NCBI GenBank assembly: GCA_964036045.1
Contig: OZ038378.1
Coordinates: forward strand, 43,543,639 to 43,607,638
DNA: 64,000 bases
Origin: Eutreptiella sp. 'Long Island Sound 2002'
Taxonomy: Eukaryota; Euglenozoa; Euglenophyceae; Eutreptiales; Eutreptiaceae
Direction of reading: 5' to 3'
Positions 20,045 to 32,100 of this stretch are shown here, in pieces. How positions within the stretch are numbered: the stretch's first letter is position 1; each line of letters begins with the position of its first letter. The notes beneath the pieces are model-generated. The model did not search any database. It was not told where the DNA came from and saw nothing but the letters and a program-made list of their open reading frames with translations. The translations under genes and the position numbers were made by a program.

Positions 20045-22272
20045 CCCGCCGGTTTTCATTCTGTGTCCACATTGTTCCATTCTCGGGATGGCAGTGACAA
20101 GGCGTAGCCCTTGCTGATCCGCCATGATCCTTTGATTGTACAGTTTAGTGTACAGGGTACCCAAAATATTGAACATGGCAAACTGATGAAAAATCTGTTC
20201 ATTGGCAAGGCCAATCCACATACACTGTGAAAATCACTGCCCTTTGGCACCATTGGAGTGTTGTGTGGGTTGTTGGGTTGTGTCTTTCCCCTTTCTGCAG
20301 TGCCACAAACTAGAATTCATTGTTTACCTGCAGACTGTAGAGGTCGCCTGGTCTTTTAAAACCAAAAGAAAAAAAAGGGAACAAAAAGATAGTGGTAGAT
20401 GAGCCAGTGTTGTCTGGTGCTGTTTATGGCACACTAAGAGCAAAAACCGGCAAAGCGATGAAGTTGGGGTAAAGTGATCACTCAGAGAAAAGTGTGAGGA
20501 CAGATTAATGTACTCAGGCCGAGGAGATGGCGTCCAGAGGATGTGACAAGAATATTTATATTAAAAGAGAGCGACCAAAAATATAATACCCTATTAGCAG
20601 ATTTGTAAGTTCAGCATTAGTCTGAGCTATAGCTGTAGTAGTCGTTCTGGTCTTCGGGCTCTTCAGAAGCTTCAGTTGAGGACCCATCATCGATGATGGA
20701 ATGTAACAGTTGATCGGAGTAGATGCCATAGATCATAAGGTTGGCGTGAGTGCTGGTGGGGTTCTTGGAGGTGATGGCACTGAAGGAATAGGATCTACCA
20801 AAGTCGTTTTTACCGTGGAATGTGGTTGGCTCTGGAGGACCGGGGAATGATTTGAGGGGGCAGGTAGGAGTGGAAACCCATGGCGCATAGTGAATGGACG
20901 TTGTTGGTACTTGACAACCATGGGTGGCGAGAAAGGAGTGGAGGCTTTTTGTTGGAGCTTGCCTCGGGTTCTTTGGTAGTTGGTGAGCGGCTGCAAAATC
21001 CTGCCAATGCCTGGAATGGAAGGTGCTCTGTCGTTGATACGCTTTCAATAGCTCAGCGAGCGACGCTTGTTTGATGTTGTTTTCGTTGACTCCATCAAAT
21101 ACCGAGGACCATTTCTTTGCTTCGAGTCGAGCAACCTCTTGGGCTTGCTCTTGGCGGTTGGTGTTCAGGAATTCAAAATAGGGTTTGAAGAAACCAATGC
21201 AGATGCTCTGGCGTCCAGGGTCGTAATCTTCATTGATTTTGTGCCATATTTTGCTGAAATCAAAGTACTCGGGCGGTTGCGGTTGATAGATAACCTGGTC
21301 CGATTCGACACTGGTGTCAAGGGCTTCTAATGGCGCATGAGGGTTGGTGTTGATGGGATCGGTGGCGTCGGCGTCAGGGCATTGATCAAAAGCTATTGGG
21401 ATGTGGGAGTCGGCGATTGGGGACTTCTGCTGGTCCCTGGTAGGCGGAGGAGTAACATGTTCATTGGAGATTGCTGCTGATGAGTGTGAGTTGTTGAGCG
21501 GCAGTTTTGGCGAGGTTGGTTCTTTGTGGGCAATGGAGTCATCATAGATTGTTGGTGTTGATCTTTAGCCTCCAGTCTCATCCGGTGATCTTGGAGCGAT
21601 TGAGCGGTAGTTCGGAGAGACTTCTGCTTGTTCTTGACTTGCTTGTGCTTGACGGACGTGATTCTGGTACGGAGCGTGAGTGCTGAATGCAGGAGGGCAT
21701 GCGTGGGAATTGTAGGGAGAAAGAGCCTTCGGTGAAGTTGGAGTGGTTGCGCATTGTGCTTGTCGTGCTCGTTGCTCGTAGTTTTAGGGCTGATCGGCGT
21801 ATGGAGAAGAACATGTCTTGGTGTTGTAGGGAGAGTGTGTGGTGGAGGTGTGACAGGCGGCGATCAAACGTGATACTACGTTGAGTAGGTCGCTGACGAT
21901 CAGGCTAGTGTTGCAGTCGGAGATGTGGCGCATGGTTTGGAGATCGTAATCAGATGAGACACTCTGAGGTGGTGGAGTCGGCGTCAGTTGTGGTTTTTGC
22001 CACAGTCACGTAGTTTGGCGGTAGGGCTTCGATTGGATACGCTCTGATGGTTTTGATGAATTCGTCGTTGACGGCGTTCTTTGGGTTGTCGAAAATTTTA
22101 CTTTTCGTGATTGCTGCGGCGCTGGGCGAACTTCTGCAACGGGAACTACGGGAAATCATCCACGATCTCATCGAACTTCGAAAAACATGAAAATTGTTAC
22201 CTGTAATCTTTGTAATGTAAAACTTCATTTCTTCTGTGATTGCCAGACATTGCGACGCGCGCGAACCGTTTT
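20045..22272. mobile_element. 2.2 kb insertion of lower GC content in the A2 transposase
   Basis: A1 is continuous (ggatcatgccctactttcccc) where A2 is broken, so 20045-22272 is an insertion, with the small uncertainty of shared C bases at the edges. Its composition is much more AT-rich and lacks the poly-G/C runs of its host. It carries a degenerate - strand gag-like frame (20617-21850) and a short - strand frame 20018-20221 with HQFAMFNILGTLYTKLYNQR. No long terminal repeats, TIRs or reverse transcriptase seen. Could be a solo fragment of a retroelement or captured genomic DNA. Confidence 0.6.
20617..21850 (-). pseudogene. Degenerate gag-like frame inside the insertion
   Basis: Reading leftwards, one frame stays open from about 21563 to the stop at 20617 (about 315 codons) without an early ATG; it includes PEYFDFSKIWHKINEDYDPG, KPYFEFLNTNRQEQAQEVAR and an Asp/Ser/Tyr-rich tail. 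The same frame continues upstream across a TAA at about 21563 and another near 21787, through a Pro/Gln/Ser-rich part with repeated LSPYN(T/S) segments. A proline/glutamine-rich N-terminus followed by a helical block resembles retroelement gag proteins, but no zinc knuckle is seen. Weak assignment; stops indicate decay. Confidence 0.4.
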
Positions 22273-23567
22273 GCTTCCCCAAACAACCATTGTAAAGTCT
22301 ACCACAGGCCGCAATAGGGCAGCTGCCCATGTGCCTTTGCAATCAATTGTGCAAAATGCAATATCTATGGCCCGAGTTATCGGGAAACCCCCCCCTAGTG
22401 GCGTTGCCATTGTTGTTATTTCAGTTGATGCGACTTCCTTGTGGAAGGCATCCTCTACCTGTGCGGATGTATGGGTTATTATGTATGGGGGGGGGGGGGG
22501 GCAAAATATGCTTCGAAGGTGAAGCTATGGGCCTCATGGTTTTGCATGGATGGCGGGGATGAACAGGCTTTTTTGAGAAGCCTGGACATCTCCGCCAACC
22601 TCAACCAAGAGGTGAGGGATGTGGAGGAGGACGTTGTCCTCTTTCAAAACCAATTTTTGACTTGCACTGTCATTTTGACAGGGGATGGGAAGGGGATGCA
22701 AGCAATGGGTGGGGCTGGGTCTAAGTGTTGGTTGTGCAAAGACCCCAATGGGATTGTTGAGCAAAGGGGGGTGGAGTCCACCTCAAGATGGGGGGCATTC
22801 TTGAGAAGTGTGACCCCTGATAGGCGGCCGGGGGACTACCAACATGCAGCATGCCGCATCCTAAACGGCATTGCAAAGCGCATTGAGACCACCCTTCAGG
22901 CCCTCCCCCCTGGTACCCCTGGTAAGGCCCAAGCTCTTGCAGCTTTGCAGGCCTTCAAACAAGCCCTCAAGGATGAGACCTCAGGCATCCCTCTGAGGGA
23001 ACGCCTCCCTTCGGCCTCGAGGGCCACAGAAAAAGATTTCGATCTAACAAGCACCAAAGTTTTCCTAACCCCCCCCCCTTCCAAAGGCAATTTGTGGATT
23101 GCCTCAAAGAGCATGTCCCCACAGTGAGGACCCCTGGGGGACCTATGTTATGGGTCGTTGTGCATGTCATGGTGAAATGCATTGAGGGTTTGTATGAGCT
23201 TTGGAGGGTGAGGGAGTTGTACACTCTAACCCAAGTGGAACGCCACCGTGCGTTGACCACAAAATTTTCAAAAGCGTGGGGAGACTCAGGTTGGTCCCCC
23301 ACCAGGTGGATCCATTGGTGCTTGGCACATTCCACCTTTTTTGCCGAGAAATGGAGGAATATTTTTCAGTTTTCCTCCATCCCAACGGAGTATCGGCATG
23401 GGCCTTACAAAAGGAGGCTCAAAAATTGTTTTAAGGGTTGGTCCTTGGTGAGGCCAAGTGTGTCCCTCCGCCACATGCACCATTGCATGTCCATGAACGC
23501 CCTGGAGCAAGGGCTTTTGGGACTGGAGGCAGCCAAGGCCTCAGACATTGATGACTTTGTATGAAAA
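22273..23567 (+). pseudogene. A2 transposase, 3' fragment with two frameshifts
   Basis: Picks up the A1 transposase at QTTIVKSTTGRNRAAAHV and runs to ASDIDDFV plus stop. All three catalytic segments are present (SVDATSLWKAS, LTGDGKGMQAM, PTEYRHGPYKRR), but the frame shifts at an expanded G run (22489-22501) and a changed C run (23071-23079). Together with the insertion this copy is inactive unless the homopolymer lengths are errors. Confidence 0.85.
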
Positions 23568-23633
23568 ACGACCACACATGCTTTGTGCCAAGTGTTTTGT
23601 GTTGTTTGTCCTAGGGAGGGAGGGAGGAGGGGT

Positions 23634-23756
23634 GCGCGATAACTACACGCGATGACTACGCGATAACTGAGTTATCGCGCGATAACTAGCGCGATACCTA
23701 GTTAGAGCAAGGTGCTCTAACTGCGTTCTAACTCTGTTCTAACTGTGCTCTAACTC
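23634..23756 (+). repeat. A2 palindrome array downstream of the transposase
   Basis: CGCGATAAC sites and TCTAACT repeats as at 3368-3490. Confidence 0.85.
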
Positions 23757-23947
23757 TTTGACCCCCCCCCAAAAAACCACCCCTACAATGAGGGTTATGT
23801 GGGGAAAGAAAAGGGGATGGGGGGTTTTTGAGGGTGCTGAATCCATTTTTTTAGGTGGTTTGCCCCAAAATTGAGGGTAGGTGGGTGTTCCAGAAATTGC
23901 GTTGTAACTAGGGGTTCCGCACCACGCCCTAGAACGCTGCATCCCAT
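23757..23947 (+). other. Start of a third family A unit (A3), truncated
   Basis: Matches 3491-3680, including the first codons of the dioxygenase frame (LERCIP). It is cut at 23947 by the 5'-truncated non-LTR copy. This shows that family A units lay head to tail: the gctgcatccca point recurs at 3686 and 23947, which is about 5.95 kb once B1 and the 2.2 kb insertion are removed. Confidence 0.7.
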
Positions 23948-26265
23948 AGGGAACATCATGGGCTGGCCTCGCGAGGTGCTGCTGGTCCTCGAACAGCCTC
24001 TGTGCGGCCTCCCGGTTCTGGCAGTGGCCATCGTGCTGGACGTGGGGGCGTTTTGGCTGTATGACCGGCAACTGCGACGGGTCATTCCGGCAGTGACGGA
24101 GCGGCGATCCATGGCCGTGGTAGTGGGTTCCAAGCAGCTTGCACGGATTCAGGGGGACGAGGCACAGGGCCACATCACGGAGGCACTGTTCTCTCTCCCT
24201 GAGGGAGATGACAACGTGGCTGCCGACGCCCGTCACACCCTTGATGCCTCAGGCTTGGCAGCGGTCGTCCAGGCTCGGTCGGGAGGACAACGCTCGGTTC
24301 TCGCGTTCGTCAGGGGCCCAGGGCTGGCCAGGGTAGATGTCATCGGAGAGATCGTACGAGACTATGACTGGAAGCTCCCAACGCACGGCTCACACAGCCA
24401 CAAGGTGGTGCGGTGGCCCCGGCTGCTGGAGAGCCTTCCGATGATGCCGAACGGACAGCCGATACTCAGCCCGGTGTCCACGCTGGAGGAAGCGAGACGG
24501 AGCCTGCTCAATTGTGCCACTGCACAAGCGCTGGCGGGTGCGTTGCTTTGCCACCAGGAGGCGTGCTGTGATGTGTGGCGGGACCTGTGGTCGCAATGCT
24601 GTGATGGCGGCCGCGTCCCGTCGCGGTCGGTGCTCCCGCTGCGATGCCGCGGGTGCAGGGAGACGGCGCCGGTTTGGGTGCATTAGTGTGCCTCCGCCCC
24701 ACTCTGCGGGTCGTGTCGGGAGCGTGCCGGTAGGGGCTGGCCTAAAGCAAGGTGGGCGCTACGGCACTCTGGGTAGCTATCGTCAAGTGCCTGGGTGGCG
24801 CTCCAGGGTGACCTAAGGGGCCTCCGGGTGGATGGGGTGAGATGCCCCGGTGCGCCGACAGAGGCCCTGCCCCTACTGCTGTGGTGGGCAGCTCCCCATG
24901 GTGACTCGCGGATTCTTTGGTTGTGGCATCACGGAGGGCGTGGTGAGGAAGCAGTGGGAGCCAGGGGTAATGCAGCTTGACGGAGTGTGGGAGATATGGG
25001 TACGCTTGCCACCGTCCCTATGCTGGACGCAGCGGCGGTGGTGGCTCATGGGAAGCAGTGTCCTAATGGCCTGAGTGCGCGCTGACGGCAGACGGCGTAT
25101 GACGGCCAACGCGGTGTGACAGGTCGTGCCGGCCTGACGGTGAGCCGTACTGCCCCCGTGCACGAGGGTCGGAGAGAGGTGCCTCAGCCGCCTGCCCCGG
25201 GTCGCCGCATACAACACTGAGGTGTCATGGGTCGTCCCAACCAGGGGAATAAGGCCCAAACCCCTGTAGGGTATTCCCATGACGTCGGGGTCTCTACCGG
25301 CGGCCCGGTTACGGTAGTCACAAGGGTGATTCCTCGGGTTACTCCGAGGGTTGACGGGTCAGCATGGGGGCGAGCGACAGCGCTGCAGTGAGTGGGGTGA
25401 GACGCCCCCTGGTCCTGGGATCGGAGCAGGGAGTTGGGAGAGCTGCATGAAGGCCCCGGATGAGGCGAAGTGCGGATAGGAGATAGGGACGGCGTGATGG
25501 TAAGATGAACCGTATGTTGGATGTACTTGGGATGGCGTGGCGTTGTGGGAGATGTTGTCATGAAGGGTACGTGGCGTCGCAGATGGCTGTGTACTCGGAT
25601 CACGGGGGTACACGTGGCAGTATTCGGGTCCGTATGGTGGGAGTACCGGGGAAGCGCGGCGGTACTGGGGAGCCGTACAGTGGGAGTGCTACGGGGTCGC
25701 CTGGCACTACTGGGGTGTCCCCCTGACCCCTTCAACCACTCAGTGGGAGTACAGGGGCATCCCCTGGCCCCGTGAACAAAATAGAGGGACAATCCCTGCG
25801 GGCATGTACATAGTCTAACCGTCTGACCTTGGCCTGCGGCTTGCGGTCGCAGTGCTGTGTGTGTTGGCGGCTCACATATGGCAGCAGCAACATGGCGGAG
25901 TGGCGGTATGGCCCGGCGGCGGTGCTACACGGCGGGGTAGCACCAAGTATGCAGTCGCCTCCATATGAGTGTAACGTACCTGGTATTATCGGCAGCAAAA
26001 TGCTCCTGGGGGGTGCATACCTGATCGGCTCGTGAAGAAATGTAGAGTGGTCCAGGGGGTGACGCGCGGGCCAAAGCTATAAGTAGGCATGCCACGTCGT
26101 CCGTGGAGGCCGAACCTGCGGCCTGGACGCTACTGTGGCGGAGGCGGCGCAACCACGGGAGCTGGCCAATCACTGCAGGTAAGGCTCCATGGTAGGCGTC
26201 AGGGCAATGTATGTGGGCCAGATGAGGTGAACCTGGTTAGCACGGCCCGGGACGAACCTCTGGTG

Positions 26266-26269
<4 letters not shown>
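23948..26269 (+). mobile_element. 5'-truncated non-LTR retrotransposon copy
   Basis: Homologous, in opposite orientation, to the 3' 2.27 kb of the full-length element (27917-30185). The 5' junction falls inside the coding region (equivalent to GNVVGWPREVLP), as expected when target-primed reverse transcription aborts. The 3' end is CCTCTGGTGGGTA followed directly by (TA)n. Diverged by many substitutions. Confidence 0.85.
23957..24686 (+). pseudogene. ORF2 C-terminal remnant of the truncated copy
   Basis: Frame encodes GWPREVLLVLEQPLCGLPVL through CCDVWRDLWSQCCDGG to RCRGCRETAPVWVH, then TAG. The full-length element has CAG (VHQCASAP) at that codon, so this is a nonsense change within a C-terminal Cys-rich motif. 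Further codons downstream drift out of frame. Confidence 0.85.

Positions 26270-26351
<82 letters not shown>
26268..26351. repeat. (TA)n tract 1
   Basis: Pure TA apart from one C. Flanked on the left by CCTCTGGTGGGTA and on the right by its inverse TACCCACCAGAGG. Confidence 0.95.
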
Positions 26352-26353
<2 letters not shown>

Positions 26354-26858
26354 CACCAGAGGTTATATTATACGTGGGCAAGTGGATGCCTCGAAGCTGA
26401 TTGGGTGCTGGCCCCTGGCATGGAGTGCCGGCATGGTATATATCAGGGGTGTGGGAGCAGCTCAGGGTCCCGGGGACGTGGAATTGGTACCGTGTTTCTG
26501 TACTATACTAGGGGGATGGTGCGGTGGGTCGGTGGCGTACATTGTGGAGACATGGGGGCGATGAAAGCTGAGGGCCAGGCTAGGCTGGAGCCTCCCAGAA
26601 ACCCTGGCAATGCACATACGGGCTATTGCGTGCTGGCAGTGGGGTACGTGGAGTCAGGGGTGGTGGGCAATTTCGAGAACGCAGACGGCAATGGATTCTA
26701 GGGGGTCATGGGTGATGGATGTCTCTACGGTGGCGGGGGTACGCGAACGACGGAGGGTCGGCTCTCGCTTCGCCGCATGCGTGCTGCTTTGTTCCTTGGT
26801 TGCCGCTTTGCGACGGACAGAGAAGCCCTTGCTTTCTACTTGTTGCGATGCTGCTGCG
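26352..26858 (+). mobile_element. Element E2, partial copy a
   Basis: Sequence from GTGGGCAAGTGGATGCC to TGTTGCGATGCTGCTGCG repeats, in inverse, at 27300-27790 and, forward, at 51350-51820. The right end is lost into (TA)n at 26859. No coding capacity seen. Confidence 0.7.
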
Positions 26859-27916
<1,058 letters not shown>

Positions 27917-29147
27917 TACCCACCAGAGGCTCGCCCCGGGCCGTGGTTACCAGGTGCACCTCATCTGGCCCACATACAATGCCCTGGCGCCTACCCTTGA
28001 CCCTTACCTGCACTGTTTGGCCAGCTTCCGTGGTTGCGCCTCTTCCGCCACAGCAGCGGCCAGGCCGCAGGTTCGGCCCCCACCGACGACGTGGCGAGCC
28101 TACTTATAGCATTGGCCCGCGCGTCACCCCCCGGACCACTCAGCACGCCGCTCCCCTGCCCTCCTCGCCTCTAGCCGACCGGACTGGTGCCCCCCAGGGG
28201 TAAGTCGTTACAGTGGTGAGGCGACTGCATACTCTTCACTACGACGCCGCGCAGTACCGCCGTTGCCATGCCGACGCCACCTGCTAGCCGCCACGACACT
28301 CACCACTGCAACCACAAGGCCAAGGTCAGAGGTTAGACTATGTACATGCCCGCAGGCACGGTCCCTCTAGTTTGTTAACGGGGCCAGGGGATGCCCCCGC
28401 GCTCCCCCTGAGTTGTTAGAGGGGTCAGGGGGACACCCCAGTACCTCCATGCTTCCCCGCTGCTCCCCCACTGCACGGCTCCCCAGTACCGCCGCGTACC
28501 CCCGCCGTACGGATCCCAGTACCGCCGCGTTGACCCCCAAGACTCCAGTACTCCGCCACCTGGAACTCCACGTGCCCCCTGTGAGCGCTCCCTCCAGGCT
28601 GCCATGCCGTCTCCACGACGCCCGCCATACTGTCCCCCTGATGATCCCACCGTCATAACCTTCCACGCACACATCTTCGCCCCGTCGCCGCTCCTGGGGC
28701 CTGCAGGCTGACCCCGCAACCCCGTGTAACACTCCCAGGGGGCGCCGCAGCGCTGTAACCCCCAAACAACTCCGTGCACCCCCGGTGTATCCCGAGCAAC
28801 CACTCCCAACACTGCCGTAGCCGGGCCGCCAGTAGAGACCCCGGTGCCATGGGAATACCCTACAGGGGTTTGGGCCTTATTACCCTGGTCGGGACGACCC
28901 ATGACACCTCACTGTTGTATGCGGCGACCCGGGGCAGGCGGGTGAAGCATCCCTGTCCGACCCTCATGCACGGGGGCAGTACGGCTCACCATCAGGCCGG
29001 CACGACCTGTCACATCGCGTTGGCCGTCATACGCCGCCTGCCAGTACCGCACAATCAGGCCGCGTAGGCACTGCTTCTCTGGCGCCACTCCCTCCGCTGC
29101 GTCCAGCGTAGGGATGGCAGCTGGTGCACCCACAATTCCCCTCCCCA
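27917..29147 (-). other. 3' untranslated region of the non-LTR element
   Basis: About 1.2 kb without a gene; shared with 24990-26269 in inverse. Contains repeated GTACTGGGG-type segments (28430-28560). Confidence 0.75.
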
Positions 29148-32100
29148 TCAACCTGCACCCCCGGCACCCACCACTCCGTCACCATTTCCTCCGTGATGCC
29201 ACAACCAGAGTATCCGTGAGTCGCCCTCCAGAGCCGCCCACCACAGCATCAGGGGCAGGGCCGCAGACGGCGCTCCAGGGCACCGTACCCCTTCCACTCG
29301 GACGCTCTTCAGGCCACCCTGGATAGTCGTCCAGGCACTTGAGGACATCCGTCCAGAGTGCCGCAGTGCCCACCTCGCCTTAGGCCACCCCCTGTCGGCA
29401 TGCTCCTGACATGTCCCGCACAGCGGGGCGGAGGCACACTGATGAACCCAAACGGACACCGTCTCCCCGCACCCGTGGCATCGCTGCGGAAGCACAGACC
29501 GCGATGGAACGCAGCTACCATCACAGCACTGCGACCACAGGTCCTGCCATACATCGCAGCACGCGTCCTGGAGCCCGAGCAAAGCCCCTGTCAGCGTGCG
29601 TGCTGTGGCACTGCTGAGGAGGCTGCGCCTCGCCTCCTCCCACGTGGACACCGGGCGGAGTATCGGTTGTCCGTCGGGCATCTCCGGCAGGCTCTCAAGC
29701 AGCCGGGGCCACCGCGCCACCTTGGGGCCGCGCGTGCCATGCGCCAGGAGCTCCCAACCGTAGTCCCGCAAGACCTCCCCGATGACAACAACCCCGTCCT
29801 GCTCCGGGCCCCTGGCGGAAGCCAGAACCAAGCGTTGCCCTCCCGCCCGAGCCTCAATGACCGCCCTGAGACCCAGGGTGTCAAGGGTGTGACGGGCATC
29901 GGCAGCCACGTGGTCGTCCCCCTCTGGCAGAGAGAACATGGCCTCCGTGACTTGGCCTTGCGCGTCGTCGCCCTGTACCCGCGCCAGCTGCTCGGAGCCC
30001 ACTAACACTGCCATGGACCGCTGCTCCGTGACCGCCGGTACGGCTCGTCGCAGCTGCCGGTCACATAGCCACAACGTACCCACGTCAAGTACGACAGCCA
30101 CCGCCAGGACTGGGAGACCGCACAGAGGTTGCTGAAGGACTGGCAGCACCTCGCGAGGCCAGCCCACGACGTTCCCCACCGCTGGATGGTTGGCGTACAC
30201 CTGGAGCCAGGGATCACTCTGGCCGTCAGGGTGTCTCACCTTGGTACCCCGCACCTGGGCCCAGGACTGCGCCGACACCACGCGGGACCACTCCCTGAAT
30301 GCCGTGATGTCTCGCGCCACCCAGGAACCGATCCACCGGTCGAAGGCCTGCGCCACCGCCGCCATCCAGTGAGGGAACAAGGACAGGGCCTCCTCACGCT
30401 CGATGCACGACCGCGACACCAGCAGTGCGTGCAGCGGTGCCCTCAGAAAGGTTGCCCGCAGGTCGCCGGGGAGGCCGGCAAACGGGTTCCACGGCGGACG
30501 CTGCAGGATCCTCCCTGCCGGCGGGCAGAAGGGTGTGTCACCGCGCAGGAACGCGTATACCGCCCTCCTTCGATCTTGCATCGGCAGCTGCATGATCTGG
30601 GTGAGCCGATGGTTCCTGCGGGCATACACATCTTCCCCAATCTGGACCATGTCCTCCACAAAGAGTCTGGCCTTGGCAGGTCCCCGGGACGACGCCGCTC
30701 GCACCGCAGCGAACAGCCGCTTCAGGTCCCCGGGTACGACACCTGCCATCAGGGATTCTGCCCACCTGCAGCCGTGCTCCCTCCACGCCACGAACTCCAC
30801 CGCCCTGTCCGTTAGGGGTAGCTCCGCCGTGAACTCCTCCACACGCCTGCACAGAAGCCCAGCCACCTCCTCGTCCCGCGCACACAGTAGGCGCATGTGG
30901 CCGATGTCCTCCTCCGGCCCCCCACAGAAGATGCAGGGGTGGGCTGGTATTGCCACACGCGTGAGCTTCTGTCTCCACCGTCGCATGACCTGCATGGTGG
31001 ACAAGCGACCGTCACGTGCCCGCAGCATATTCCTGTGCGTTGGGCCGTGGTGCACAGCTCCCAGGGACATCGCCTCGCAGGCGCCAGCTAGTGGCGTGTG
31101 CGCCCTGGTGCGTGCCGCTAGCGAGCGCCACTCTATCTCCCGGACCTGCTGAAGGGCTTGCATGGATGGTACACGCGGCTCGAGCTCACCATTATCCCCC
31201 GGTACCAAGAGGATGGCGTGCTCCTTCGGCAGGACAAGATGGACTGGCGGGGCCATCGCACGGGCCGCGGCAGAGTCCGGTGCCTCAAGCGGGACCGCCG
31301 CTAAGTGCGAGCTCTGCCTCACCACCCAGTGGTGCGGCCCCCCAACTCGGCGCGGCAGCCGCCGCAGCCCCTCCACTATCCAGCTCAGTGCATGTTGATT
31401 GACCAGATGTGACGTCGGCCCCTTGATGCCACGGTACAGGGCCTCCTGCGCCCTGCGGAGATGCGCTCCTATGACGGACGCATCCACCACGTGTACCGTG
31501 CACGCTGACGGGGGCGTGTGCAACAAGTACGCCGCCGCGCCAATGATCTCTGCCTCCGGGACCGTGCCGTAGATGGCACCCGTCCACGTGGGGATTCCGT
31601 GGCTGGCTACCGCCACATTTGTGGCGTCGTCTCCCTGGGGCGACGCGTCAGACGATGTGACTTTAGTCGCCACCGGCACCCAGCAGTACCGGTGGGGCTC
31701 TAGCCACGCCACGTCGGAGTGGGGGCTCTGCACCACCTTTCCCAGAGACGCCGCGCTGGAGGCCGTGAGCTCCGGGGACAGGACCACCCTCGGTCGATAC
31801 ACCGCATGTGGTCTCCAGGCCAGGTCACATCCGCAGACTGACTTGATGGCGTCCAGGGCGGTGGTGTATTCCGCCCCCCAAACCGTTGCGGAGCAGGAAG
31901 GCTGGTACACCACGACAGACCCCTGCTCCACTGCGCCACCACCACGTAACGACGTGACGGCGACATGCGGATCATGCGGCACGTTGGACATTCGGACCAC
32001 TTCCGGGACCGAGTGCTCATCCGGATCCGGGATTGGGCCTGCCGGCAGCAGAAGAACAATTGCCCATTCGCTGCACTTGTGCACCGCCGCGCACGCCCTG

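Noticed and set aside
23948-26269. Independent gene at 23871-24686
   Set aside because: It is the ORF2 C-terminus of the truncated non-LTR copy joined by chance to family A sequence upstream.
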